A stretch of 64,000 nucleotides of DNA, taken from NCBI GenBank assembly GCA_963422445.2, contig OY729512.2:248001-312000 (forward strand), in the 5' to 3' direction. Origin of the DNA: G963422445 sp963422445. Its GTDB lineage: Bacteria > Pseudomonadota > Alphaproteobacteria > Thalassobaculales > Thalassobaculaceae. A model generated the notes under the pieces. The model saw nothing but the letters and a program-made list of their open reading frames with translations, was not told the origin of the DNA and did no database searches. Below are positions 26,929 through 35,768 of this stretch, one piece after another (position 1 is the stretch's first letter; every line of letters begins with the position of its first letter). A program made the position numbers and the translations under genes.

Positions 26929-28112
26929 GGGAATGTCTGAACAAGTCGGTTTTTTCGGGTATACGGGTGTCGTGGCCCGTGGATGAAACACCAGAGCCCA
27001 TCGGGGACGTGTTGTCGCGCCAGGAAATGGGGATTTTGATGCCCGAGCCGACCGTCCCCGCCGCCTTGCGGCGGTTGCGGACGGACTCCCCCCACGTCAG
27101 GCGGTGGCGCCGCGCCCCGCGATGAGCAGATTGGTGAACCCGAGCAGCACGGCGATGCGTTGCGTGTTCTTCGCCAGCCCCCGATAGCGCACCTTCGCGT
27201 AGCCGAAGTGGCGCTTCACATACAGGAACGGATGCTCCACCTTGGCCCGAACCGACGCCTTGCGCCTCTCCGCCGCCGCCTCCGGGCCCGCCTTGTCCAG
27301 CCCCCGGCGCTTGCCGGGCTTCATCGCCACCTCCCAGTCCACGTCCGTGTCCCGGTTCTCCGCGCGCTTGTCCACCCCCTGATAGCCCGCGTCACCCCAC
27401 ACCTGCTCCTCGCCCCCGTGCAACAGCGCGTGCGCCGTCGCCACATCCGAGACGTTCGCCGGCGTCGTCTCCACGCTGTGCGTCAAGCCCGACTGCGCAT
27501 CCACCCCGATGTGCGCCTTCATCCCAAAATGCCACTGATTGCCCTTCTTCGTCTGATGCATCTCCGGGTCCCGCTCGCCCTTGCGGTTCTTCGTCGACGA
27601 CGGCGCGGCAATGAGACTCGCGTCCACGATCGTCCCCTTGCTCAAGCGGTGTCCGAGAGAGGCCAGATGTGCGTTGATCTCCTCGAACAGCGTCTCACCC
27701 AGACCATGCGTCTCCAGCAAGTGGCGGAAATGCAGGATCGTCGTCTCGTCAGGCAGCGCACCCGAGAGGCGCAGCCCCACAAACCGCCGTACCGACTTCA
27801 CCTCGTAGAGCAGGTCCTCCATCCCGGGGTCGCTCAGGTTGTAGAACAGCTGCACGCAGTGCACCCGCAGCATCACGCTCAGCGGATAGGACCGCCGACC
27901 GCGCCCGGCCTTCGGGTCGAACGGCTCGATGCGGGCCTCCAGCCGCTCCCAGGGAACCAGCCCATCCATCGTCTCGAGAAACACCTCGCGCCACGTCCGA
28001 CGCGTCTTCAGGTCGTGCTCCAGCTCCGCAAACGTCGCTTGCTCCAGAGCTCGCACTCCACTCCGTCACCAATAAACCAATTGTGCCAAAACCGACTTGT
28101 TCAGACAATCCC
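26929..28112 (-). mobile_element. IS5-family element (IS5-B), copy 1, intact
   Basis: The 1184-bp element ends in inverted repeats GGGAATGTCTGAACAAGTCGG and GGGATTGTCTGAACAAGTCGG, bounded by TA on both sides (26927-26928 and 28113-28114). A second copy lies at 61431-62615. It interrupts the IS66 remnant. Confidence 0.93.
27097..28056 (-). CDS. IS5-family transposase (IS5-B copy 1)
   Basis: This 319-residue protein is close to the transposase of IS5 itself: an N-terminal region with YPLSVMLRVHCVQLFYNLSD and MEDLLYEVKSVRRF, LPDETTILHFRHLLE, then the DDE core with D in TIVDASLIAAPSS, D in VWGDAGYQG and E in VEHPFLYVKRHFGYAKVRYRG. MHQTKKGNQWHFGMKAHIG is the hallmark between the first two residues. 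The start is a GTG preceded by GGAG. No frameshift is seen, in contrast to copy 2. Confidence 0.94.
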   Translation of the reverse strand: MRALEQATFAELEHDLKTRRTWREVFLETMDGLVPWERLEARIEPFDPKAGRGRRSYPLSVMLRVHCVQLFYNLSDPGMEDLLYEVKSVRRFVGLRLSGALPDETTILHFRHLLETHGLGETLFEEINAHLASLGHRLSKGTIVDASLIAAPSSTKNRKGERDPEMHQTKKGNQWHFGMKAHIGVDAQSGLTHSVETTPANVSDVATAHALLHGGEEQVWGDAGYQGVDKRAENRDTDVDWEVAMKPGKRRGLDKAGPEAAAERRKASVRAKVEHPFLYVKRHFGYAKVRYRGLAKNTQRIAVLLGFTNLLIAGRGATA

Positions 28113-28199
28113 TAGCGGTTGCGGTTCGGGCAGGTTGAAGACCTGCCGGCAGACTGGCGCGCCGTGACGGTCGGTCTCCGTCAGCGCGCCGTGACCAGG

Positions 28200-28945
28200 C
28201 GCAACAGGCCCCGACCCCAGTTCTCGATGATCATGGATGTCCCGGATGGGAGAGATCCCGGGCTTGCAAAGGCCTCGGCAGAGGTGGCGAGATCCTCCGT
28301 CCAGCCAACTACGGCGTTTCGGCCTCGACAGCCATCATGGCGGATAGCATCGCAAGGCGTTCGCCCGACGGCAGCGCCGCATAGCGCCGGCCTGGGTTGG
28401 CCGCCTTGCGCTTGATGCGCTGGCGGTCGGTGAAGTTGCGCCCCGCACCCTATGCACCCGGTCGGGCGCGAAGATGAACCAGACGATCTCGGTCCGCACC
28501 AAGCCCTGGGTGACCACCTGCAGCGCCAGCCGGCCAGCGTCGCGTCATACAGCGCCGAGGGGTGGTCCGAGACCATCACCTGACAGGGCAATCGTTTGAG
28601 CCAATCCGGAAGCGCGGCAGGGTCGGCCTCCGTGGAGCCGAAGCGATAGCGCCGGGCCGACCGCCGGGTCGCCTGCAGATACGGCGGATCACTGTAGACC
28701 AGCTTCCGGCCGGAGAATGGAAACGACGACAGAAAGGCATGCGCACAGCCATGCACCAGCTCGCCGGATGGTCACAGACAAAGACATTGAGCGCCGTGGC
28801 GCCGCAGTCGATGCCTATCGAGCGCAGGGACGGCGGCTTGCGAAGCATCAACGCACCGCTGCCCGGATGACTCTCGATGTCGATATCGTGCGGCGACATC
28901 AGCGCAATCAGCGTCTGACACAAACCCGCCGTCGCCTTCGATCCG
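28200..28945 (-). pseudogene. Second copy of the orphan DNA adenine methylase, degenerate
   Basis: The sequence parallels 2966-3715 closely, including about 110 nt after the stop codon position. Small deletions (around 28450 and 28535) and a missing base near 28770 break the frame, so the YSDPPYLQATRRSARRYRF block is in one frame and the N-terminal YIES-type block in another. The start codon region is lost: similarity ends at about 28945, where a DUF2075 fragment begins. Downstream, the shared tail is fused to IS66 tnpC at 28190. Confidence 0.88.
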
Positions 28946-28985
28946 GTCGCACTTCGCGCCTCAACTTCACGAATTCGTCGCACAT

Positions 28986-29514
28986 ATGGTCTCGTCAACA
29001 CCCGCCCCACCCGACGAATTGCGGGCAATCGCTAGCACCCTGGAGACCGCCGGGCACGATCTTCGGATCACATGCGATCTCAACGTTGCGAAAAGTTACC
29101 TGCGCACGCGATACCAGGACCGTCCGGAGGCACGATTCGGGCTGGTCGCCTCAAGCCACGACAAGAGTTTGAGTGCTTATTGGAATTCCGAACCTTCCAG
29201 AGCAGCCGCCTGACACGATAAGGTCCCTGGTACAACGACCCGAAGATCACGTCAAAAAGCGATCCTGCCGCGACCTTCGCTGATTGTGTTACCAAGTTCG
29301 GCGCCCAGAGCTTTGAATTTGGCGCAATTCTGCTTGCCCGGGACACTGACTTCGTTCTGAAGGACGGATCATGGTCCGTCGCCAATGCCTATCGTGTCTT
29401 GCTGACCCGAGGTCGTGATGCCTATGCCGTGTTTGTGCCGGAACTCCCGGCACTCGACGAGATCTGGTCGTTCCTGTGCGCCAGCGGTTTTCGGCCTCTT
29501 GCCTTGAGTGTCTA
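28986..29514 (+). pseudogene. C-terminal remnant of a DUF2075 (P-loop helicase-like) gene
   Basis: Two plus-strand pieces, LRTRYQDRPEARFGLVASSHDK and, after a stop and frame break around 29213, WYNDP, FGAQSFEFGAILLARDTDF and NAYRVLLTRGRDAYAVFVPELP, match the conserved C-terminal part of DUF2075/COG3410 proteins, superfamily-1-like ATPases. The Walker A half is absent. The stop at 29513-29515 is supplied by the target TA plus the first base of the IS630-C element, so the natural C-terminus is also cut off. Such proteins are often found near defence and mobile genes. Confidence 0.75.
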
Positions 29515-29575
29515 ATGTCCTGATCGATAAATATGTATAGTGGTGGGCGAGGCTTCCGACACGAGGGACAGGATC

Positions 29576-30664
29576 ATGAGAGTTGCGGTGAAAATCGAGC
29601 TGACCGAGGCGGAGCGCAGCGCGCTGGAACGGCTTTCGCGTGGGCAGAAGGTCTGGCAGAGCCTGGCCCGGCGGGCCCGCATTGTGTTGCTGGCGGCCGA
29701 CGGGAAGAGCAACCTGAACATTGCAGACATCCTCGCGGTCACACCTCTGACCGTCAGCAAGTGGCGCAAGCGTTTCGCAGGACAGGGGCTGGACGGGCTG
29801 CATGACGAGCCGCGCCCCGGCGCGCCGCGGAAGCTCTCCGATGACGCTGTCGCCGCGGTCGTGCGCAAGACACTGGAGGAAACGCCCAGGGACGCCACAC
29901 ACTGGAGCTTGCGCTCCATGGCTGATGCGGTCGGGTACGCTCCTTCGACGGTTCACCGCATCTGGCGGGCCTTTCCCCTGCAGCCCCACCGCAGCGAGAC
30001 CTTCAAGGTATCGAAGGATGCGATGGTCGTGGACAAGGTCCGGGATATTGTCGGCCTGTCTCTTGATCCTCCGCAACACGCCATGGTGCTGTGCGTCGAC
30101 GAGAAGGGTCAGGTCCAAGCCCTTGACCGAACCCAGCCGTTGCTGCCCATGCGCCCCGGACAGATGGACCGCCGCACTCACGACGACAAGCGTAACGGCA
30201 CAACTTCACTGTTTGCTGCGCTTGACGTCGCGACCGGCAAGATCATCGGCCGATGCTACCGCCGCCACCGCAGCACGGAATTCCGCAAGTTCCTCAACCA
30301 GATCGAGAAGGCCGTGCCCGATGACCTCGACAGTCATATCGTCATGGACAACGACGCCACTCACAAGACGCACATGATCCGCGACGGGTTCGCCCGCCGC
30401 CCGCGCTGGCATGCCCACGTCACGCCGACATCCGGATCTTGGCTCAATCAAGTTGAGCGGTTCTTCGCGGACATCACCGAAAAGCAACTGCGGCGGGGCA
30501 TCCACCGCTCGACACAGGAGCTCGAACAGGCGATTCTCGACTACCGCGACACTGTCAATCAGAACCCCAGACCGTTCCGGTGGCACAAGTCGGCCGACGA
30601 AATCCTCGCCGCCATCAAACGCTTCTGCCTCAGAACTCTCGAGATTGCAGAAAATACAGTATAA
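29576..30664 (+). CDS. IS630-family transposase (type C)
   Basis: A complete 362-residue transposase, similar to but clearly distinct from that of copies A to C (MRVAVKIELTEAERSALERLS at the start). It has the same helix-turn-helix layout (LTVSKWRKRFAGQGLDGL, YAPSTVHRIWRAF) and DDE positions in VLCVDEKGQ, HIVMDNDATH and LNQVERFFADI. AGGGACAGG precedes the ATG. The frame is intact although the 3' part of the element is disrupted, so the protein could still be made and act in trans. Confidence 0.92.
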   Translation: MRVAVKIELTEAERSALERLSRGQKVWQSLARRARIVLLAADGKSNLNIADILAVTPLTVSKWRKRFAGQGLDGLHDEPRPGAPRKLSDDAVAAVVRKTLEETPRDATHWSLRSMADAVGYAPSTVHRIWRAFPLQPHRSETFKVSKDAMVVDKVRDIVGLSLDPPQHAMVLCVDEKGQVQALDRTQPLLPMRPGQMDRRTHDDKRNGTTSLFAALDVATGKIIGRCYRRHRSTEFRKFLNQIEKAVPDDLDSHIVMDNDATHKTHMIRDGFARRPRWHAHVTPTSGSWLNQVERFFADITEKQLRRGIHRSTQELEQAILDYRDTVNQNPRPFRWHKSADEILAAIKRFCLRTLEIAENTV

Positions 30665-30737
30665 TGAGCTTCTTGCAAAATTGCCGGCCCGACCGGTTTT
30701 TTGCCTTGTCCAGGCTGATTTTGTTGTCGAGGACCTA

Positions 30738-31915
30738 GTGTCCTGATTCCAAAGTTCGTACCGTTATGATGTTGCGGCTGCAGCGGTTTCGAGGGTCCTG
30801 AGGCAGAAGCGCTTGATGGACGCCAGGATTTCATCGGCTGTCTTGTGCCAGCGGAAGGGCTTGGGGTCCTCGTTGACGGTGTCGATGTACCCGGTGATCG
30901 CCTGCTCCAGCTCGACGGTCGATCGGTGAACCCCGTGCCGGATCTGCTTCTCTGTCAGATCGGCGAAGAAGCGCTCGACTTGGTTGAGCCACGAGGCAGA
31001 GGTCGGGGTGAAGTGAACATGCCAGCGCGGTCGCCGGGCGAACCAGTCGCGGATCGTCTTCGTCTTGTGGGTCGAGTAGTTGTCCATGACGATGTGGATC
31101 TCGAGGTCGGGCGGCACGTTGGCCTCGACGTGATCCAGGAACTTGCGGAACTCCACGCTGCGGTGGCGCCGATAGCACTGTCCGATGACCTTGCCTGTGG
31201 CGACGTCAAGGGCTGCGAAGAGCGAGGTCGTGCCGTTGCGCTTGTAATCGTGAGTGCGCCGCTCGACCTGCCCCGGGCGCAGCGGCAGCAGCGGCTGGGT
31301 GCGATCGAGGGCCTGAACCTGCGATTTCTCGTCCACGCAGAGGACCATGGCATGCTGCGGCGGGTCCACGTAGAGCCCCACGATGTCGCGCGTCTTGTCC
31401 ACGAAGTAGGGGTCTGCCGAGAGCTTGAAGGTCTCGCTCCTGTGCGGCTGAAGGGAAAAGGCTCGCCAGATGCGATTGACCGTCGACGGCGCATACCCCG
31501 TCGCCTGCGCCATCGAGCGCGTGCTCCATTGGGTCGCGTCACGAGGCTTCTCCTCAAGCGTCTTGCGCACCACCTCGGCCACGGCGTCGTCATCGATGCG
31601 CCGGGGACGGCCGGAGCGCGGCTCGTCGTCAAGCCCGTCAAGACGATGCTCTGCGAAGCGATTGCGCCACTTCCTGGCGGTCTGGCTGGTCACGCCCAGC
31701 ACGCTCCCAATCTGCACATTGGTAAGCCCTTCGGCCGCCAGCAGCACGATGTGCGCCCGATCGGACAGGCCTCGCCAGACTTTGCGCCCGCGCGCCAGCC
31801 GCTCAAGCTCGTTGCGCTCGTCCGCGCTCAGCTTGATCTCCACCGAAAGTCGCATCACCATGCCCCCCGAATCGACACCACCCCCTTAACAATACGAACT
31901 TTGCGTACAGGACAC
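30738..31915 (-). mobile_element. IS630-family element copy C (intact, near-identical to copy A)
   Basis: A 1178-bp element with the same inverted repeats as copy A and TA at 30736-30737 and 31916-31917. By eye it differs from copy A at two positions (30936 and 31475). The pre-insertion target reads GGACCTAGGTCC, a perfect palindrome centred on the TA. Confidence 0.94.
30764..31861 (-). CDS. IS630-family transposase (copy C)
   Basis: The 365-residue product equals that of copy A except for one visible change, R to H in the segment EKQIRHGVHRSTVELEQ (EKQIRRGVHR in copy A), which is after the catalytic glutamate and unlikely to abolish activity. Domain layout and the D177, D260, E296 triad are as in copy A. 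Confidence 0.95.
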   Translation of the reverse strand: MVMRLSVEIKLSADERNELERLARGRKVWRGLSDRAHIVLLAAEGLTNVQIGSVLGVTSQTARKWRNRFAEHRLDGLDDEPRSGRPRRIDDDAVAEVVRKTLEEKPRDATQWSTRSMAQATGYAPSTVNRIWRAFSLQPHRSETFKLSADPYFVDKTRDIVGLYVDPPQHAMVLCVDEKSQVQALDRTQPLLPLRPGQVERRTHDYKRNGTTSLFAALDVATGKVIGQCYRRHRSVEFRKFLDHVEANVPPDLEIHIVMDNYSTHKTKTIRDWFARRPRWHVHFTPTSASWLNQVERFFADLTEKQIRHGVHRSTVELEQAITGYIDTVNEDPKPFRWHKTADEILASIKRFCLRTLETAAAATS

Positions 31916-31917
31916 TA

Positions 31918-33320
31918 GGTCCCGGGACCACCCCGTGGTATCTTGTTATTGTGGAAACATAACATACTACGGGGTGACCCCGATGACTCTTGGCTCGACC
32001 CTGTCCGATCCCTGGCACCGATTTCAAGGGGAACTTTTCCCTGCGTTGGCCGAAGCGGTCGGTCCTCTCCTCGAGACGCACAAGCGTTTCGTGACAGCTC
32101 TCGATCTCGTCAAGGTGGAGGGCTTCGTCGATGAGGTGTGGACCGGTCCGGGTCGGCCCCGGGAGGATCGCCAGGCGCTGGCCCGTGGCTTCATCGCCAA
32201 GGCGGTATGGGGTCTGCCGACGACCCGCCACCTGATCGACAGGCTCAAGGTGGACCCGACGTTGCGCCGACTGTGCGGCTGGTCGCGTGTCGCGGATATC
32301 TCGCGTGAAGCGACGTTTTCGCGGGCGTTTGCCGAATGGTCGCAGTCCCGTCTTCCGGAGAGGATGCACGCGGCTCTGGTTGCAGAGACACTGGGCGACG
32401 CGCTCATCGGCCACGTGTCGAGGGACCCGACGGCCATCGAGGCCCGGGAGACGCCGGCCCCGAAGCCGAAGGCCAGGACGCCGAACCGCAAGCGCGGCCG
32501 GCCCCGCAAGGGCGCGGAGAGGACGAAGGAGCCTGGGCGTCTCGAACAGCAAGCGAACGGGATGGATCTCGATGAGATGCTCGACGCGCTGCCGAAGGTC
32601 TGCGATCACGGGGCAAAGAAGACTGCCAAGGGGGTCCTGGAGGCTTGGCGCGGTTACAAGCTGCATATCGACACAGCAGACTGCGGGGTGCCGCTGAGGA
32701 CCGTCCTCACCTCGGCATCCGTCCATGACAGCCAGGTCGCGATCCCGCTGGCGATGATGACCGCCGGGCGTGTGACCAATCTCTACGATCTCATGGACGC
32801 GGCCTATGATGCCAGGGAGATCTACCAGATGAGCGAACGGCTTGGCCATGTGCCGATCATCGATGTCAATCCGCGCCGGGACAAGGACCTCAAGGAGGAG
32901 CGAGACCGGGAGGTCCGGGCCCGGCGTGCAATAGGCCATGTCGATCCCGAGACCGTGCGGGTCCGGATCCGGTCCGGTGTCGAGAGGACCAACGCCCGCC
33001 TCAAGGATGAGTGTGGCGGGCGCCATGTCCGCGTCCGTGGACATTCCAAGGTCGCCTGCCATCTCATGGTCGGCATCCTGGCCCTGGCGGCTGACCAGTT
33101 GATACGTCTCGCCGCCCCATAGCGCGGCTCCGACAACGCATGCCGACCCTTCGCAGCCCTCTCGAGGAGAGGGGCCCGGAGAGGCGTGTCCCGATGTCCG
33201 CAAAGGTCCCTGTTTGGTCTCATCGTCTCTGATGAGACACCGCGAATCCATGGATTCCGATCCTCCAGGTGCAGAGGTGACCGGGATCAACCGACCGATC
33301 CAGACTCACCGAACCCTGGG
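31918..33320 (+). mobile_element. DDE element of the IS5/IS1182 clan inside IS630-C
   Basis: The block holds one transposase. Its left end probably extends back past IS630 copy C (to about 30686), because removing copy C restores a continuous GGACCTAGGTCC palindrome. Clear terminal inverted repeats were not recognised, so the borders are approximate. Confidence 0.6.
31983..33122 (+). CDS. DDE transposase with DUF772-type N-terminus
   Basis: This 379-residue protein has an N-terminal region with TRHLIDRLKVDPTLRRLCGW and ISREATFSRAFAEWS, as in DUF772-containing transposases of the IS5/IS1182 clan. A basic linker (KARTPNRKRGRPRKGAERTK, about 165-185) is followed by the core: DPTAIEARE in the first acidic position, YDLMDAAYDAREI (second D) and RIRSGVERTNARLKD (E). 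No frameshift is seen. The ATG at 31983 was chosen because the extension to 31935 runs through the element's end. Confidence 0.82.
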   Translation: MTLGSTLSDPWHRFQGELFPALAEAVGPLLETHKRFVTALDLVKVEGFVDEVWTGPGRPREDRQALARGFIAKAVWGLPTTRHLIDRLKVDPTLRRLCGWSRVADISREATFSRAFAEWSQSRLPERMHAALVAETLGDALIGHVSRDPTAIEARETPAPKPKARTPNRKRGRPRKGAERTKEPGRLEQQANGMDLDEMLDALPKVCDHGAKKTAKGVLEAWRGYKLHIDTADCGVPLRTVLTSASVHDSQVAIPLAMMTAGRVTNLYDLMDAAYDAREIYQMSERLGHVPIIDVNPRRDKDLKEERDREVRARRAIGHVDPETVRVRIRSGVERTNARLKDECGGRHVRVRGHSKVACHLMVGILALAADQLIRLAAP

Positions 33321-33374
33321 GGCAGGAATTTTGCAAGAAGTTCAATATATAGAAACTTACGATTCAGGACACTA

Positions 33375-34269
33375 AATCATAATGATATCAATTAGTGACA
33401 GTGACTTGCATGCGTCCGAGGCGGCGCATGAGAACACGGATCAGAGCCAGCAGGAGCCAGGCGAAGGAGCTGGCGATGGATCGCTCGAAGCCTCTGGAGA
33501 GGCGCCGGCAGCGGCGCAGCCATCCGAAGCTGCGTTCGACCACCCAGCGCCGGGACATGACGACGGTCCCCTTGGTATCCTTGGGTTTTCCGATGACCTC
33601 CACAGTGATCGGGCAGTTCGCTTCCTTGAGCGTGCTTGCCAGCTTGTTGCCGCCACAGGCGCCGTCGGCAAACACGATCTGCACCGTGCTCTGACCGGCC
33701 TGCAACACCGGCAACAAGGGACGCGCGCCATCCCGGTCCTGGATATGCGCCGGATGGACCTGGGCCGCAAGTGTTACCTTGCCGGCATCGTCGCCGCATC
33801 CCTCGCTGCCCGCTTCGAGCGTCGGCACGCTCCGACTGTCGATGATGGCCGCGCTCGGGTCCGCACTACGCCCCGACCGGAGCCGCTCGAGCGTCGTAAA
33901 ACGGGCGCAAACCTGCTCCAGGACCCCCGACCGGAACCACGCGTCGAAATAGGTCTGAACCGTCGTAAATGCCGGGAAATCCTTCGGTAATGTCCGCCAA
34001 CTGCACCCTGTCCAGAGCATGCAGGCGATCACGTTCACCACGTCGCGCAGATCCACCTGACGGGAACGACCAAGCCGGCGCGACGGTGGAAGAAGCGGGT
34101 CCAGCAAGGTCCACTCGGCATCGGTCAGATCACTTTCGTAATGCTCCGTCTTGCGGCTATACTGCTTCCGGGTGTTCTCGTTCCAGGGCATGATGGGCCC
34201 TCATGGTGTGGTTGTTCACCCCCGAAGATACACCATGCAAGACCACCCAACCAGTTTCAGGTCAGGCTC
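33375..34269 (-). mobile_element. IS5-family (IS427-like) element copy 2
   Basis: The right end (minus-strand GAGCCTGACCTGAAACTGG, ending near 34269) matches the left end of the decayed copy at 3914. The other end is missing: only 13 nt separate the transposase stop from the IS630-C right border at 33374, and they do not match the inverted repeat. The element was therefore cut by, or at, that insertion. Confidence 0.8.
33388..34191 (-). CDS. IS5-family (IS427-like) transposase with internal deletion
   Basis: An open frame of 267 residues, MPWNENTRKQYSRKTEHYES at the start, DLTDAEWTLLDPLLPPSRR and the DDE segments AIIDSRSV, VFADGACGG and VVERSFGWLRRCRR. Full-length relatives have about 18 more residues after the GxDAGK segment (the K-I-K-G-R-K-R-H block); here GDDAGKVTLAAQVHPAHIQDRD skips them in frame. 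Copy 1 shares the loss. The protein is probably catalytically poor or dead despite the open frame. Confidence 0.82.
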   Translation of the reverse strand: MPWNENTRKQYSRKTEHYESDLTDAEWTLLDPLLPPSRRLGRSRQVDLRDVVNVIACMLWTGCSWRTLPKDFPAFTTVQTYFDAWFRSGVLEQVCARFTTLERLRSGRSADPSAAIIDSRSVPTLEAGSEGCGDDAGKVTLAAQVHPAHIQDRDGARPLLPVLQAGQSTVQIVFADGACGGNKLASTLKEANCPITVEVIGKPKDTKGTVVMSRRWVVERSFGWLRRCRRLSRGFERSIASSFAWLLLALIRVLMRRLGRMQVTVTN

Positions 34270-34328
34270 TGATATGACATCACGTTGATCGTGCGAAACC
34301 CGGTCTGCAGCAATCGGTCTCGACTAGG

Positions 34329-34952
34329 TCAGAGTTGCGCGGGAATATTCGTTCCGCGCACACGCCAACCGCCGGCAAACCCGGTCTCTGGATGCAAACG
34401 GTCGATCAGGGTCATTGACAGATTCGCGGTTGCAAAGCCCAGCGCATTGGCCGGCGACACCCCGAGCGCTAGCGCAAGAGCCGCCCGGATCGACCCGCCA
34501 TGCGCGACACAAACGATATTCCGCCCTGTAAACCGATGACTAAGATCCTCGATACTGGCCTGAACCCGCGCTGTCAGTTCCAGAAAACTCTCGCCGTTCG
34601 GCGCCTTTTCCGTCACCGGGGCGAGCCAAAAACGGTTATAGGCATCGCCGTAGCGGGCCCGAACCTCGTCATAGGTCAGTCCGACCCAGTCGCCAAAGTC
34701 CTGTTCACCAATACGCGGGTCGACCAGCGGGTCGGGGAGCATCAGCCCTGCCGCCCGGATCGCCGCCAATGTCTGCTGCGTTCGCTGCAGATGACTTACC
34801 ACGGTAACGGCGTTGTCCGGCAGGCGCCGCGCAAGGGCTGTAAAAGCCGCTTTGTCGGATGTATTCGCCGGTTTGTCCGACGCGCCATAAATTCGCCCGC
34901 CGGGATTGTCGACGGGCGCGTGACGGATGATATGCCAGCGGGTTTCCTGCAT
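34329..34952 (-). CDS. Histidine phosphatase, CobC-like (alpha-ribazole phosphatase)
   Basis: A 207-residue phosphoglycerate-mutase-fold enzyme with the phospho-acceptor motif IIRHAPV (R10, H11), GEQDFGDWVGLTYDE and the second histidine in CVAHGGSIRAAL. GGAG precedes the ATG by 6-7 nt. The stop of the upstream cobS is only 18 nt away, so an operon and a role as alpha-ribazole-5'-phosphate phosphatase in cobalamin assembly are likely. The fold alone would also fit other small phosphatases; the context makes the CobC assignment. Confidence 0.82.
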   Translation of the reverse strand: MQETRWHIIRHAPVDNPGGRIYGASDKPANTSDKAAFTALARRLPDNAVTVVSHLQRTQQTLAAIRAAGLMLPDPLVDPRIGEQDFGDWVGLTYDEVRARYGDAYNRFWLAPVTEKAPNGESFLELTARVQASIEDLSHRFTGRNIVCVAHGGSIRAALALALGVSPANALGFATANLSMTLIDRLHPETGFAGGWRVRGTNIPAQL

Positions 34953-34970
34953 TGGATGCTCCGGTTGCAG

Positions 34971-35768
34971 TCAATACGGCGAAGGGGCGTAAACGGCAGC
35001 AACGGTCAGAAGGACGATCGTCTCGACAACCTGTTCCGTGGCTCCGAGGACATCACCTGTATAGCCGCCGATCTGCCACAGCGCCAGTATCGAGACAACG
35101 AACCCCGCAACACCTGCCCCGCATACGACAGCGACGCCAGCTGCCAAAGGCAGCATGACAAACACAAGACCGGTCGCGGATGCCAAAGCGACGATCGTGA
35201 CCGCTACCGATGGACGTCCAGCCCGATATCCAAGACCTGACTCGCTGGCCGGCGGTAGTCCGGCAACCGCACCGACCATAGCAGCCCGCGCCGTGACATG
35301 CGCGACGATCATGCCTGCTACAACCGGGTACAACGCGGCTTGCCCTAACAAGGCGCCAAGCGCAGCAGCCTTCAGAAAAATCACCAGAACCAGTGCGAGC
35401 GCGCCAAATGTTCCGATCCGGCTGTCGCGCATGATCGTAATCTTGCTGTCACGGTCACGGCCACCCCCAAATCCATCACAGGTATCAGCCAGTCCGTCCT
35501 CATGCAGAGCACCTGTCAACAGGATTGCGGTCGTGATCGCGGCGAGACCAGCAGCAAGGTCGGGGATACCGAAGACTCGCGCGATGACTGCAACTGCGGC
35601 CGCAACAGCACCAATGATCAGACCGACGAATGGGAAACACCAGGCCACGCGCATGAGCGGCCGTTCGTCGTCCTGGCCAGTCACGATCGGCAATCGCGTC
35701 AGAAAGGCCATCGACAGCAGGAGTTCGCACCGCCATATGCGCCATCTTGTTAGCTGGGTCTCCGGCAT
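34971..35768 (-). CDS. cobS: Adenosylcobinamide-GDP ribazoletransferase (cobalamin synthase)
   Basis: This 265-residue integral membrane protein (five to six hydrophobic helices) has the CobS hallmarks FLTRLPI near the start, GALHEDGLADTCDGFGGG (the HxDGxADxxDG metal and substrate motif) and the following RLxIMRDSRIGTFGALAL-like segment. It joins alpha-ribazole to adenosylcobinamide-GDP at the membrane, the last step of coenzyme B12 assembly. The open frame reaches 35987, but homology starts at MPETQLTRW, so 35768 was chosen. It is divergent from cobT, with about 100 nt between them; I saw no B12-riboswitch features there. Confidence 0.92.
   Translation of the reverse strand: MPETQLTRWRIWRCELLLSMAFLTRLPIVTGQDDERPLMRVAWCFPFVGLIIGAVAAAVAVIARVFGIPDLAAGLAAITTAILLTGALHEDGLADTCDGFGGGRDRDSKITIMRDSRIGTFGALALVLVIFLKAAALGALLGQAALYPVVAGMIVAHVTARAAMVGAVAGLPPASESGLGYRAGRPSVAVTIVALASATGLVFVMLPLAAGVAVVCGAGVAGFVVSILALWQIGGYTGDVLGATEQVVETIVLLTVAAVYAPSPY

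Larger units (their letters stand above)
26581..28190 (-). pseudogene. IS66 transposase (tnpC) remnant split by IS5-B
   Basis: Two pieces, 26581-26928 and 28115-28190, match the minus-strand tnpC remnant at 43350-44110. The right piece gives GALTETDRHGAPVCRQVFNLP; the left gives CSACGTVTGAIFLTG, PRITAWVSDLLHV and MSNRFAVPIATATIAAIS, part of the zinc-ribbon and helical region of IS66 transposases. About 350 nt of internal sequence present in the other remnant are missing. The IS5-B element sits between the pieces with a TA duplication. At 28190 tnpC is fused to the tail of the second methylase copy. Confidence 0.82.
29515..33372 (+). mobile_element. Fourth type of IS630-family element (IS630-C), split by two nested ISs
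   Basis: The left end ATGTCCTGATCG (after TA at 29513-29514) has a plausible inverted partner GTGTCCTGAATCG at the right (before TA at 33373-33374). Between the transposase stop at 30664 and that right end lie IS630 copy C and another IS. The flanks of the inserted block carry an inverted repeat (30666-30685 and 33321-33343, core CTTCTTGCAAAATT) that would have been a compact hairpin just after the transposase before the insertions. Without the inserts the element would be about 1.25 kb. Confidence 0.65.

Noticed and set aside
1788..31915. Composite transposon formed by the two intact IS630 copies A and C
   Set aside because: They are 29 kb apart in direct orientation with core genes such as mutS and ruvX between them, and there is no shared outer duplication. 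IS630 elements are not known for this.
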